Shown: piece by piece, positions 7,984 through 16,299 of the stretch
Position numbering within the stretch: position 1 is the stretch's first letter
Layout: each line of letters opens with the position of its first letter
Origin: Pseudanabaena biceps
GTDB taxonomy: Bacteria; Cyanobacteriota; Cyanobacteriia; Pseudanabaenales; Pseudanabaenaceae
Direction: 5' to 3'
DNA length: 64,000 nucleotides
NCBI GenBank assembly: GCA_013361095.1
Contig: JAATWA010000001.1
Span: 3,441,001 to 3,505,000 of the forward strand
Program-made: the position numbers and the translations under genes
The notes under the pieces: generated by a model
Databases searched by the model: none
Seen by the model: only the letters and a program-made list of their open reading frames with translations
What the model was told of the DNA's origin: nothing

Positions 7984-9102
7984 TTACAAAGCTCTAACAG
8001 CTACTAAACATTCTATAATTTTTTTACCCATTGCCTGAATTGCAGGGGTTGCTACTGAGTTAGCAAATTGTTTGTAAGCTTGAGCATCAGCAACTATAAT
8101 TTTAAAGTTATCTGGATATCCCTGTAGTCTTGCCCATTCTCTAGGAGTCATTCGACGTATACCTTCACGATTAACTACACCTTTAATCTTAGTAACAGGA
8201 GTGTAATCCGTTAGTCGTTTATCAATTATGAGATTTCTTTCTTTTCCCATGCCTCCAACAACAATCGCATTAGCTATTTCATTGTCAGAAATAATTTCAT
8301 AGCCAAACCCATTACCTTTTTGTTCATGTCTCTTGCGATGATCAATTAGAGTTTGTAAATATTTAGTTGATAGATAATATTTCGCTGATACAACATCTTT
8401 TTCACGAATGTCTATAAACTTCTTCTTTTCTAAAATTGGTTTTGGATATTCAAAAGAATTAATTTGTAAGTCTTGACGAAACCCAACAATAAAAATGCGC
8501 TCCCTATTTTGGGGGACTCCAAAATTTTTAGCGTTAATGACCTGTGGTTCAGGGACAAAATAGTTTAGATCATTACGAAGAATATTTAAAATTGTAGATA
8601 AAGTTTTACCTCGATCATGATTTATTAATCCCTTAACATTTTCTAAAAAAAAAGCTTTAGGTTTTTTTGATTCTAAAATTCTAGCAATTTCAAAAAATAA
8701 AGTACCTCTAGAATCTTGAAATCCTGCCTTTCTACCAGCAATTGAAAATGCTTGACAGGGAAATCCTCCTGTAAGAATGTCATGATTAAGGATTTTATTT
8801 GTTGATATTTTAGTGATATCACCACTGGGAATCTCTCCAAAATTAGCTTCGTAGGTTATTCGGGCATATCGATCTATCTCAGAGGAAAATACACACTTTC
8901 CTCCTAAATTTTGAAAAGCCAAGCGAAAACCACCAATTCCAGCGAATAAGTCGATAAAAGTAAATTTAGGATCAGCGGGAGAAGGAAATGGAATATTGGA
9001 TAAAGAGTGAAAACTAGATATTGGGTAATTAGACGCTAGATCAAAAATTTGAGGAGGTAATGAGATTGCAGGAAATTCTATGGTTAGTTGCTGAGAACTC
9101 AT
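7984..9102 (-). CDS. DNA (cytosine-5) methyltransferase of the HpaII-like R-M pair
   Basis: 372 residues with the ordered m5C-MTase motifs: motif I DLFAGIGG (51-58), motif IV PCQ with catalytic C116, motif VI ENV (154-156), motif VIII QNRER (198-202), a target-recognition region, then RRMTPREWARLQGYP and motif X FANSVATPAI near the C-terminus. It protects host DNA, presumably at CCGG, against the endonuclease encoded immediately downstream. No controller (C) protein gene is present. The gene is AT-rich like its partner. A 45-residue N-terminal extension precedes motif I. Confidence 0.92.
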   Translation of the reverse strand: MSSQQLTIEFPAISLPPQIFDLASNYPISSFHSLSNIPFPSPADPKFTFIDLFAGIGGFRLAFQNLGGKCVFSSEIDRYARITYEANFGEIPSGDITKISTNKILNHDILTGGFPCQAFSIAGRKAGFQDSRGTLFFEIARILESKKPKAFFLENVKGLINHDRGKTLSTILNILRNDLNYFVPEPQVINAKNFGVPQNRERIFIVGFRQDLQINSFEYPKPILEKKKFIDIREKDVVSAKYYLSTKYLQTLIDHRKRHEQKGNGFGYEIISDNEIANAIVVGGMGKERNLIIDKRLTDYTPVTKIKGVVNREGIRRMTPREWARLQGYPDNFKIIVADAQAYKQFANSVATPAIQAMGKKIIECLVAVRAL

Positions 9103-9115
9103 CGCTCTAGATTGT

Positions 9116-9197
9116 AATTTTTACTAAATTCTTGCAGTCTTTGAGTATAGCGCGATCGCAAAACTCATCATGCTCTTTAAACAATCTAGTAAAAATT
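9116..9197. repeat. Inverted repeat upstream of the methyltransferase gene
   Basis: AATTTTTACTA (9116-9126) and TAGTAAAAATT (9187-9197) form perfect 11-bp arms 60 bp apart, just upstream of the methyltransferase start. It may be an operator or a boundary of the acquired R-M segment. Confidence 0.4.
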
Positions 9198-9271
9198 CCG
9201 CAGAATTGCGCTAGCCGATCGCTTTGGTGAGTCCCTAAACTTTAAGTCAATCTTGAGACGAGAATTGATCT

Positions 9272-9445
9272 ATGAGTATTTGGTTGAGAAGTTCACAAGT
9301 TTTATTGCTTGCCAGCATAGTTTTGATCAGTAGCGCTAAAGCCTATGCGGAGGAATCATCACAAAATACTCAACTGAGAAAACCTGTAAACAATCAAAAT
9401 ATTTACCACCACAAACCAATCAGGGCTAGATTAGCTTCAGTGTAG
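9272..9445 (+). pseudogene. Truncated secreted-protein remnant (signal peptide only)
   Basis: A 57-codon frame starts with a good signal peptide (MSIWLRSSQVLLLASIVLIS, then SAKAYA-EE), followed by about 20 polar residues (ESSQNTQLRKPVNNQN) of the kind seen at the start of mature exported proteins. The last 13 codons are antisense to the end of the convergent NB-ARC gene. I read this as the 5' end of an exported-protein gene whose body was deleted, with the frame running by chance into the neighbouring gene. It could also be a genuine small exported peptide. Confidence 0.45.
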
Positions 9446-11064
9446 TTTGTGCCTTCGGGAAGGGATAGGGGCTGACCACTGGCGAGCTTTTCCCTGAGAG
9501 ATTCTAGTTCGAGATTATTTTGATCGATCGCTTTAGCTAGCTTATCTTTAATGGGTTTGAGAACTAGACGGATTTGCATCGCTCTGATCGAGTCAGGTGC
9601 AAGATCTTCGACAATAATATGACTTTGCAATAAATCAATTGACTTGAGATTTTGCTGAGTGGCGATCGCGACAATTTCTTTGCTTACCTCTTCTACAAAC
9701 TTACGATTTACATACTTTAAAACCACTGGTTCTAGCAAAAACATTACTTCGCCTTGTTCTGTAACCTTCTCAATTAGCGATCGCCAGCGCAATGACTCAA
9801 GGGCATCGATTAGCTCTGAGCCTGAGGATTGTAAACTTATTTGCGATCGCAAAGTAGCGAGGGACACAGGACGATGCTTGATGGCTAGCCAATAGAGAAT
9901 ATCCTTTTCTAGTTTTGAGAGACGCTCAAACTGTTGATAGAGAAGGGTACGCAGCACATCACCGAGGGCAAGAGCAGTCTGTTTGAGAAACTCAGAAACA
10001 TTGCCATTAAATAGTTCTTGAATCGTACCTGCCACAATTCTCAAAGCCGAAGGATTGCCTCGATATTGCTGTACTAAGGCTTCTAAGCCATTTTCGGAGC
10101 CAGTAAACCCTCTCGCTCTCAGCAATTCCACAGCACCTTGACGCTGTAAACCATTGACTTTGTAATAGCGAATGAGTTGATCTTCCCCTTGATTCATCGA
10201 AATTTCTTTAGGTTGCTCCCGACTGATCAAGATCAAGGAGCTTTGATGACGTTCTGCACCCACCCTTTGCAAAAATTCTGCATAGCCTTCACAACCCTGA
10301 CGATAAGCCCCCACTAGTTCACCATCTTGTAAAGTTGCTTCAAAGTCATCAAGTACCACCAAACAACGCTTTTGTCGTAAAAGCTCGATTACATCAGAGA
10401 TGCTGCACCCAGTCTGAGCCGAACCATCAAGAAATTGCAGCAAGTCTGAAAGTAACTGGGCGGTAGGCTGAGCACTCCGTAGCGATCTCCAAATAAAGTA
10501 GTCAAACTGCGTGTAAATATTTTCGACTAATTTCACCATCAAAGCGGTTTTGCCAATGCCGCCCATGCCGCAAACCGCCAGTAGGTGACAGCGATCGCCT
10601 ACAATCCACTGTTCTAATTTGTTAAGTTCTTCTGTTCTTCCATAAAAAGCTTGAATGTTGGGAGCTTCGCCCCAATCTGCGGAATTTGCGGAAATATTGG
10701 CTTGTGTTAAAAAATTAGACTTAAGATCATGCAAAGTTTGGCGCTGCACTTTGTAGCTTTTTGCCTCTAGCCATTCGGGGACTTTTTCCCAGCGCAAAGT
10801 GTTGGTCGGTTGACCCGCGATCGCCTCTAGCGATCGATATAGTCCCTTGTTTAACTCTACTCGCAGCGCCCCTGAAGTCCAAGACAACTTAAAGGCAAGC
10901 TGCCCAGGACGATAACGACAAAGTAGACCACGCAAGCAAGCTTTTTCAAAGGGCTTAATCTCTTTGCCGCTAACAGCTTGTAAATCGGCATAAAGCCGAT
11001 CTAAGTCCCAGTTTTGTGACGCTTCTGGAAACAGCCCTTCAATATGAGCATTGTCAGATAACAT
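9403..11064 (-). CDS. NB-ARC (STAND) ATPase, C-terminally truncated
   Basis: 553 residues. The N-terminal 105 residues resemble the HTH-like domain common in cyanobacterial STAND proteins (LDRLYADLQAVSGKEIKPFEKACLRGLLC...). An NB-ARC domain follows: Walker A GMGGIGKT at 166-173, Walker B CLVVLDDFE at about 230, and a winged-helix region (LSKLEKDILYWLAIKHRPVSLATLRSQI). Relatives usually continue into WD40 or pentapeptide sensor repeats; here the frame stops abruptly after YTEANLALIGLWW, just where that C-terminal region would begin. Such proteins often act in signalling or abortive-infection-type defence; without its sensor this one may be inactive. It lies beside an R-M system. Confidence 0.8.
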   Translation of the reverse strand: MLSDNAHIEGLFPEASQNWDLDRLYADLQAVSGKEIKPFEKACLRGLLCRYRPGQLAFKLSWTSGALRVELNKGLYRSLEAIAGQPTNTLRWEKVPEWLEAKSYKVQRQTLHDLKSNFLTQANISANSADWGEAPNIQAFYGRTEELNKLEQWIVGDRCHLLAVCGMGGIGKTALMVKLVENIYTQFDYFIWRSLRSAQPTAQLLSDLLQFLDGSAQTGCSISDVIELLRQKRCLVVLDDFEATLQDGELVGAYRQGCEGYAEFLQRVGAERHQSSLILISREQPKEISMNQGEDQLIRYYKVNGLQRQGAVELLRARGFTGSENGLEALVQQYRGNPSALRIVAGTIQELFNGNVSEFLKQTALALGDVLRTLLYQQFERLSKLEKDILYWLAIKHRPVSLATLRSQISLQSSGSELIDALESLRWRSLIEKVTEQGEVMFLLEPVVLKYVNRKFVEEVSKEIVAIATQQNLKSIDLLQSHIIVEDLAPDSIRAMQIRLVLKPIKDKLAKAIDQNNLELESLREKLASGQPLSLPEGTNYTEANLALIGLWW

Positions 11065-11218
11065 GACAGGATAAGGCGGCGAGCGATCGCATAGGTAATA
11101 CTGCTCTGAATCGTAACAAAAAACGGGGATTGCTAGAGATAATGCTTGAAGTGGCGGATGGTTTCAGGCTCAGAGACATATAAAATTACATAAAGTACAA
11201 AATGAGTAACGTTTAGCT

Positions 11219-11707
11219 ATGTTAAGCAAGCTGCAACAACTTGGAAGCAATGCTGATGGTCGCTATGCTAGCGATGATGAATTACAGTTTATGGATACCT
11301 ACATCAATTCTTTTGATGGGCGGGTCAGAGCTTATCAGACCATTAAGGCAGTTGAGAAAGAGATTGTTGACGCTGTTTTGATCAAGCTAAAAGCCTCCTA
11401 TCCCAATTTGCTATTGCCAAAGGGAGAAGATATGCAAAACAAGTGGAAGCAAGACACATTTAGAGTTTTGCGTCATTCGGCAATGACTGTCCTACTCGAT
11501 GATCAGGAGCAATTGCGTCAACAATTTTTGTATTGGTTTCAAACGATTATGCAAGCTTTTGGCGCACAGGAAGCTTGCAATGTTACTTACCAAATTATGC
11601 AAGATGTAGTTAGGGATATGTTACCGAAAGAGTGTTCTGATTTGCTATGCCCCATTCTTGAAATGAATCGCAATTTTTTGGGATCACAAATTAAAAATCC
11701 TATCTAA
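11219..11707 (+). CDS. Phycobiliprotein-fold protein (phycobilisome family), probably without bilin
   Basis: 162 residues. The opening GRYASDDELQFMDTYINSF, followed by R.RAYQTIKAVEKEIVDAVLIKL...YPNL, matches the helix pattern of the phycobilisome protein family, and VTYQIMQDVVRDML fits the C-terminal helices. It is divergent: I see no cysteine at the usual bilin-attachment position; its only cysteines are in EACN, KECS and LLC near the C-terminus. It may be an ancillary or sensor protein rather than an antenna subunit. Monocistronic, followed by a palindrome. Confidence 0.65.
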   Translation: MLSKLQQLGSNADGRYASDDELQFMDTYINSFDGRVRAYQTIKAVEKEIVDAVLIKLKASYPNLLLPKGEDMQNKWKQDTFRVLRHSAMTVLLDDQEQLRQQFLYWFQTIMQAFGAQEACNVTYQIMQDVVRDMLPKECSDLLCPILEMNRNFLGSQIKNPI

Positions 11708-11738
11708 AGTAATTAAAGTCTTTTGCGGCTTTGTGTAA

Positions 11739-11793
11739 CCCAAGAAAAATTTTAAAAGGCTGGCGAAGCCAGCCTTTTAAAATTTTTCTTGGG
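11739..11793. terminator. Palindrome after the phycobiliprotein-like gene
   Basis: Perfect 26-bp arms (CCCAAGAAAAATTTTAAAAG + GCTGGC) around the loop GAA. The GGCTGGC core is the second core type, also seen at 563-598, 17364-17412 and 60394-60444. Confidence 0.9.
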
Positions 11794-11820
11794 CTTTAAG
11801 AAAGAGCAAAGCGCTGTCCC

Positions 11821-11865
11821 TAAGCCCATAAAGTTGCGCCGCAGGGGCGCAACTTTATGGGCTTA
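11821..11865. repeat. Palindrome, GTTGCGCC core
   Basis: Arms TAAGCCCATAAAGTTGCGCC and complement around a short loop. The remaining sequence to 12083 has no recognised feature. Confidence 0.85.
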
Positions 11866-12083
11866 GGGTTGTAATTAATTATGCTCTTGTACTAATAAAA
11901 ACTGTGGAGCAGCATACGCCACAGTTTTTGTGCGCCTAGCTACTTGCTAAATTTTTAATTGATGGCTTTTTTGATTGCTATACAATAATGCTTGCGATTG
12001 ATTTATGAACACCTACAAATCAATCGCTAATAAATGTTTTAGGCCTACGTGTGAGGAATTAGAGCTTACCTAGCTCGTTGGTT

Positions 12084-13370
12084 ATGGGGCAAATTAATTC
12101 TATTTCTTGGCAAAAGCGTTTGCGTGTCCTAGTCTTCTTATTCTTAGGGCTAGCGATCGCTTTGATGATCAATTTTCCTTTTTTGGCAGTCGCTCAAACC
12201 CCTAGCCCTGATATGGCGAGCAACACGCTCAATCAATCTAGCGATCGCGCCATCCCAGCACCAACAAATCTACCTAATATTAGACCGACCAATAATAATG
12301 AATTGCGAGGAGTCTGGCTGACTAACGTCGATAGTGAAGTCCTCTTCTCTACACCCAACCTTGAAAAAGCGATCGCGAGACTAAAGCGCTTAAAATTTAA
12401 CACTCTTTACCCTACGGTTTGGAATGGGGGCTATACCCTTTATCCCAGCAAAGTTGCCGACAAATACTATGGCGTAAAGGTCGATCCGATTCCCGAATTT
12501 AAGAATCGCGATATGCTTGCCGAAGCGATCCAGATTGGTCATGCTCAAAATTTTGCAGTTATCCCTTGGTTTGAGTATGGCTTGATGACTGAAGATGGTT
12601 CACCGCTGATGCGTCAGCATCCAGACTGGGTCACTAAGCGCAGCGATGGATCTCAGGTATTCCTGCATGGTGAAAATGATGAGCATCGTCTTGTATGGCT
12701 CAATCCTGCTAAACCAGAAGTACAGAAGTTTTTAATTGACCTAATTGTGGAAGTGGTCAAAAAATATGATGTCGATGGCATTCAGCTAGATGATCACTTT
12801 GGAATGCCTACGGAACTTGGCTATGACGACTACACGATCGCGCTGTACCAAAGACAGAACGGTGGTCAAAGCCCGCCTGTTGATTTTAAAGATCCTGATT
12901 GGATGCGTTGGAGAGCGAAAAATGTTACTAATTTAATGGTTAAGATCAATAGAGCTGTTAAGGCGGTTAAGCCTGACTGCCTAGTTTCGTTATCGCCTAA
13001 TCCAAAAGAGTTTTCCTATAATAAATTTCTACAAGAGTGGTATACATGGGTTTACTTGGGCTTTGTAGATGAGCTGATTATTCAGGTCTATCGCGATGAT
13101 ATTGATAATTTTAGAAGAGAGTTAGCGCGTCCCGAACTACAAGAAATGCGCCAAAAAATTTCCGTAGCTGTGGGTATATTGACAGGATTGAGAGTGCAAA
13201 ATGTCGATATGCGGCAAATCCAAGGACAGGTTAAAACTTCTAGAGAGCTTTCGATGGATGGGTTTTCGTTCTTCTTTTATGAAACCTTAGGCAATCGTGA
13301 TGCTTCCTTTGAGTCGCTATTGTTTAATCCTGCACCTCGCCCTGATTTAAAAAATATTGCCTCTCGATAA
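12084..13370 (+). CDS. Secreted family-10-like glycoside hydrolase (GHL10/DUF187)
   Basis: 428 residues from ATG 12084 (a TTG 6 bp upstream is less likely). A signal peptide (residues about 12-38, hydrophobic, ending ...FLAVAQT) leads into a proline- and asparagine-rich linker and then the catalytic-type TIM barrel: ELRGVWLTNVDSEVLF, FNTLYPTVWNGGYTLYPS, VIPWFEYGLM, DGIQLDDHFGMP, VSLSPNP. This pattern marks the GHL10 glycosyl-hydrolase-like family, common and multi-copy in cyanobacteria; the substrate is unknown (probably an envelope or exopolysaccharide). Monocistronic and closed by a palindrome. Confidence 0.85.
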   Translation: MGQINSISWQKRLRVLVFLFLGLAIALMINFPFLAVAQTPSPDMASNTLNQSSDRAIPAPTNLPNIRPTNNNELRGVWLTNVDSEVLFSTPNLEKAIARLKRLKFNTLYPTVWNGGYTLYPSKVADKYYGVKVDPIPEFKNRDMLAEAIQIGHAQNFAVIPWFEYGLMTEDGSPLMRQHPDWVTKRSDGSQVFLHGENDEHRLVWLNPAKPEVQKFLIDLIVEVVKKYDVDGIQLDDHFGMPTELGYDDYTIALYQRQNGGQSPPVDFKDPDWMRWRAKNVTNLMVKINRAVKAVKPDCLVSLSPNPKEFSYNKFLQEWYTWVYLGFVDELIIQVYRDDIDNFRRELARPELQEMRQKISVAVGILTGLRVQNVDMRQIQGQVKTSRELSMDGFSFFFYETLGNRDASFESLLFNPAPRPDLKNIASR

Positions 13371-13379
13371 GAAAAAGCT

Positions 13380-13494
13380 AAAACCCAAACAGTGTGAGGC
13401 GGCGCTTCGCGCCGCCTCACACTGTTTGGGTTTTGATCTGTCCTGATACAGCCATCCTCTCTTAGGTTTTATGTCCTAGCATGAATGGCTATAG
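13380..13494. mobile_element. Palindrome plus MITE-like end
   Basis: 13380-13434 is a perfect palindrome (26-bp arms, loop TTC, core GGCGGCGC) with AAAACCC outer ends. It is followed by GATCTGTCCTGATACAG and then, inverted, the conserved element end GGTTTTATGTCCTAGC...GGCTATAG (13465-13494). It also lies between convergent genes and can serve as a terminator. Confidence 0.65.
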
Positions 13495-13513
13495 CTATAA
13501 AAAGGCTTCATGT

Positions 13514-14338
13514 TTAGATTTTAAAGAACCTAGTCACAGCTTTAGCAAACATCTCAGGCTGCTCAAAATGGACATTGTGACCAGATTTAGGGATAATTTC
13601 TAGCTCGATAAATTTGTTTAACTGCTGCATTTGTTGATTGATTTGCACAAACTTAGCATCTAGCTCGCCGACAATTAATAACAAAGGAGTCGCATTCGTA
13701 GAAAGCTGGTTCCACAGAGATGGTTGCATTCCGAGACTGAGATTACGCAGAGACTTAGCTAATTTGAGGGGCGAATTTTTTAATCTTTGGATAATCATTT
13801 CAGGAAAATTAGGATGCGATCGCAGATTGGCAAAAACAGGTTGCTGATACCAATTTTCTAGAAACAACTCTAGATCTACTGTTTCTAATTCAGTGGCTAA
13901 TTGTTGATCTTTCAACAGGCGATCGCTTCTATCTTTGGCATTATCTAAGCCTGCGGAGGCGGATTCTAAAACAACTTTATGAAAATATTGCGGGAAAAAC
14001 AGGATCAAATATAAAGCCAAGCGTCCACCCATAGAATAGCCCACTAAAAAACAGCGCTTGATCTGGAGTATCTCCAGAAAATTAATTATTAAGTTTGCCG
14101 TGCCTTGAATTGTGTAATTTGCATCGAGATCCTCAGACTGGGCGATCGCAATGGTTTGTCCATGCCCCAATAAATCAAGGGATATGCAATAGAAATGTGT
14201 TGATAGTTGGGCGATCGCATTTTTAAATTCGTTGCGATCGCCCATAAATCCATGTAAAAACAAAATTGGGGGATTTTCATGATTACCTTCTAGAACATAA
14301 TTCAAGCGGTAGTTATTAAGTTCTAGTTGCAGATCCAT
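13514..14338 (-). CDS. menH: Alpha/beta hydrolase, MenH-like (SHCHC synthase)
   Basis: 274 residues from ATG 14338. The sequence is an alpha/beta hydrolase with oxyanion motif LHGFMGDRNEF, nucleophile elbow GYSMGGR, and catalytic Asp (GELDAKF) and His (SGHNVHFE). LHGFMG, GYSMGGRLAL and ESASAGL together are the MenH signature: 2-succinyl-6-hydroxy-2,4-cyclohexadiene-1-carboxylate synthase of phylloquinone (vitamin K1) synthesis, the photosystem I quinone. A longer frame back to 14407 is rejected because it would run into the palindrome at 14370-14434. Other men genes are not adjacent. Confidence 0.82.
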   Translation of the reverse strand: MDLQLELNNYRLNYVLEGNHENPPILFLHGFMGDRNEFKNAIAQLSTHFYCISLDLLGHGQTIAIAQSEDLDANYTIQGTANLIINFLEILQIKRCFLVGYSMGGRLALYLILFFPQYFHKVVLESASAGLDNAKDRSDRLLKDQQLATELETVDLELFLENWYQQPVFANLRSHPNFPEMIIQRLKNSPLKLAKSLRNLSLGMQPSLWNQLSTNATPLLLIVGELDAKFVQINQQMQQLNKFIELEIIPKSGHNVHFEQPEMFAKAVTRFFKI

Positions 14339-14369
14339 TACTTCAACAAAAATATTGCCAACTCTTTGA

Positions 14370-14434
14370 CAATAATTTAAAAGCAATAAAAAAGGCTTGC
14401 TTCGCAAGCCTTTTTTATTGCTTTTAAATTATTG
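14370..14434. terminator. Long palindrome terminating the 66-aa gene
   Basis: 31-bp arms around the loop TTC, including AAAAAAGGCTTGC / GCAAGCCTTTTTT. It contains the stop codon (14429-14431) of the upstream minus-strand gene and separates it from menH. Confidence 0.9.
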
Positions 14435-14629
14435 AGCCGCTACAGGCTCTCGCACAGGAATTACTGTTACTGACTTAACATCTTTGCTTTGGTTGCGAGT
14501 ATCGTTGATGCTAACTACCGTATAGGCTTTGGTATTGTCCGCCCGAAACACATCGCCAACCACTAACTTCTTGTTGTAATTCAACGAACCAATAAAACGT
14601 TGGTGAAGATCGGTCATTAAGTACTGCAT
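14429..14629 (-). CDS. Small conserved-looking protein of unknown function
   Basis: 66 residues, soluble, basic in the middle and beta-rich by composition (KLVVGDVFRADNTKAYTVVSIND). I do not recognise the family. A strong purine-rich Shine-Dalgarno sequence (GAGGAG) lies only 3 bp before the first ATG, while the second in-frame ATG (codon 5, MTDLHQRF) would sit 15 bp away, so the exact start is uncertain. The last codon abuts the terminator palindrome, and a long untranslated region follows on the promoter side. Confidence 0.6.
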   Translation of the reverse strand: MQYLMTDLHQRFIGSLNYNKKLVVGDVFRADNTKAYTVVSINDTRNQSKDVKSVTVIPVREPVAAQ

Positions 14630-15101
14630 AAACTCCTCATTAAGTATTTAAGATTAACTGATATGGCGCTTTTCAAGCAAGGTACAGAGAATTATTCTCC
14701 CGCCGAAGTCGGGGAAACAATCTCGCACTTTCACTAGACTGGGAAATATTAAATCTTTCCGTCTAGAAATTTGCTAATAACTTGACGCGCAAGCGCATCA
14801 AACTAACATTTCTTTAAGATATGGCTGCACTGAAAACTAGATGAGAATTGCTGAAACGTATAACGCTACATATTGCTTTTCAAGCAGGCGAAGCATAAAA
14901 AATTGTTTAGGCAATTTCTTTACTTCACTAGACTGGATCACGCTATGGGCAAAAGTCAAAAGATTGAAGGTATAAGTACTGCTGCCATCTGTATACCACT
15001 GTTTTCGCAATTGGTATATGAAATTTCTTATATTTTTTTGTCACTAAGTCACTTTTTAGCAAACACTAAGTATTGCCAATGTCTCTAAATGTGACCTCTC
15101 T
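14630..15101. other. Divergent intergenic region, no clear gene
   Basis: 472 bp between divergent genes. A 71-codon plus-strand frame at 14873-15088 has no recognisable features and no good ribosome site. A hairpin with arms CTAGAC / GTCTAG and an inner GGAAA / TTTCC pairing lies at about 14733-14766. It could be a leader or a small RNA, but nothing supports a specific class. Confidence 0.4.
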
Positions 15102-16160
15102 ATGACTTCATCGCCTGTTCCTGAACTTGCGCCAGATTATGCGTTAAGCGCCTATGACTATGAATTACCCAGCGATCGCATAGCTCAAGATCCAGTCACA
15201 CCTAGGGACACATCTAGATTATTGGTAATTGACAGCGATCGCAATTTGCAGCACCGTAACTTTTATGAACTGCCTGAATTTTTGCAAGCAGGGGACTTGC
15301 TCGTTTTTAATAACACCAAAGTCATTCCTGCGCGAATGTATGGTCATAAACTATCGGGAGTACCAGTTGAAATTTTGTTAATGGAGCCAATTGGCGCTGA
15401 TCGATGGTTAGCACTAGTTAAACCAGGCAAGCGTTTACCCATTGGTAGCACGATTGTATTTGCTGAGGATGTAAAGGCGACGGTAGAAGGAATAGACCCA
15501 ACCACCAGAGCCAGAGAGTTACAGTTTCATATCGCGGCGGGGGCGGATCTTGACAAAATTATTGAGCAGATCGGCACACTGCCTCTCCCACCCTATGTGA
15601 CCGATTCCCACGCTGAGGCTGAGCGCTATCAAACTATCTATGCCAAGATTTCGGGGGCGATCGCTGCACCAACGGCGGGGTTACATTTTACAGAGTCACT
15701 GTTTGCTAATTTAGCGGCTAAAGGTATAGACAAAGCCTTTGTGACTCTCCATGTGGGGATTGGCACATTTCGTCCTGTGGAGACTGAAGATATTACGAAG
15801 CACGTCATGCATAACGAGTGGTGCGAAGTGTCTGAGGAGGTGATTGCTAAAATTAAGGCGACTAAAGCCAATGGCGGTCGAGTCATTGGTGTGGGCAGTA
15901 CGGTGGCGCGATCGCTAGAAAGTGCGAACTATGTAGCCTATCGTGGCAAGACTAATCTGATGATTTATCCCAGTTATGAGTGGAAAGTGATCGATGCGAT
16001 GGTCACAAATTTTCATTTACCTAAGTCCACTTTGTTAATGATGGTGGCTTCTTTTTTGGGTAAAGAGGGACGCGAGTTTTTAATGAAAGTTTATCAAGAA
16101 GCGATCGCCAAGGAATATCGTTTTTATTCCTTTGGCGATGCCATGTTGATTTTTCGATAA
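15102..16160 (+). CDS. queA: tRNA preQ1(34) S-adenosylmethionine ribosyltransferase-isomerase
   Basis: 352 residues, the usual QueA length. It transfers and isomerises the ribosyl group of SAM onto preQ1 at tRNA wobble position 34 to give epoxyqueuosine. Diagnostic stretches: YDYELPSDRIAQDPVTPRDTSRLLV near the N-terminus, DLLVFNNTKVIPARMYG, GAIAAPTAGLHFTESL, HVGIGTFRPV and the C-terminal YPSYEWKVIDAMVTNFHLPKSTLLM. Monocistronic; the stop codon is the first three bases of the following palindrome. Confidence 0.97.
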   Translation: MTSSPVPELAPDYALSAYDYELPSDRIAQDPVTPRDTSRLLVIDSDRNLQHRNFYELPEFLQAGDLLVFNNTKVIPARMYGHKLSGVPVEILLMEPIGADRWLALVKPGKRLPIGSTIVFAEDVKATVEGIDPTTRARELQFHIAAGADLDKIIEQIGTLPLPPYVTDSHAEAERYQTIYAKISGAIAAPTAGLHFTESLFANLAAKGIDKAFVTLHVGIGTFRPVETEDITKHVMHNEWCEVSEEVIAKIKATKANGGRVIGVGSTVARSLESANYVAYRGKTNLMIYPSYEWKVIDAMVTNFHLPKSTLLMMVASFLGKEGREFLMKVYQEAIAKEYRFYSFGDAMLIFR

Positions 16161-16196
16161 CAGAAATGGCGGCACTTTGTGCCGCCATTTTTGTTA
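16158..16196. terminator. queA terminator palindrome
   Basis: Arms GAAATGGCGGCAC / GTGCCGCCATTT with loop TTT and outer TAACA / TGTTA. The queA stop codon is inside the left arm. Confidence 0.85.
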
Positions 16197-16213
16197 CGAG
16201 GCTTTAAGTAGTA

Positions 16214-16264
16214 CAAAGAAGTTTTTAAAAGCGTGGCTCCGCCACGCTTTTAAAAACTTCTTTG
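16214..16264. repeat. Palindrome with GCGTGGC core
   Basis: Perfect 24-bp arms (CAAAGAAGTTTTTAAAAGCG + TGGC) around the loop TCC. It lies between convergent queA and the CSP41-like gene, followed by GCGCAAAGCGCTGTA. Confidence 0.9.
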
Positions 16265-16299
16265 GGTTTTATTTAGCGCAAAGCGCTGTATTGAAGGGA

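Noticed and set aside
12078-12083. TTG start two codons before ATG for the GHL10 gene
   Set aside because: The ATG at 12084 gives a normal signal peptide; the TTG has no better ribosome site.
14873-15088. 71-codon plus-strand frame upstream of queA
   Set aside because: No ribosome site, no recognisable domain, odd composition; it overlaps the probable queA leader.
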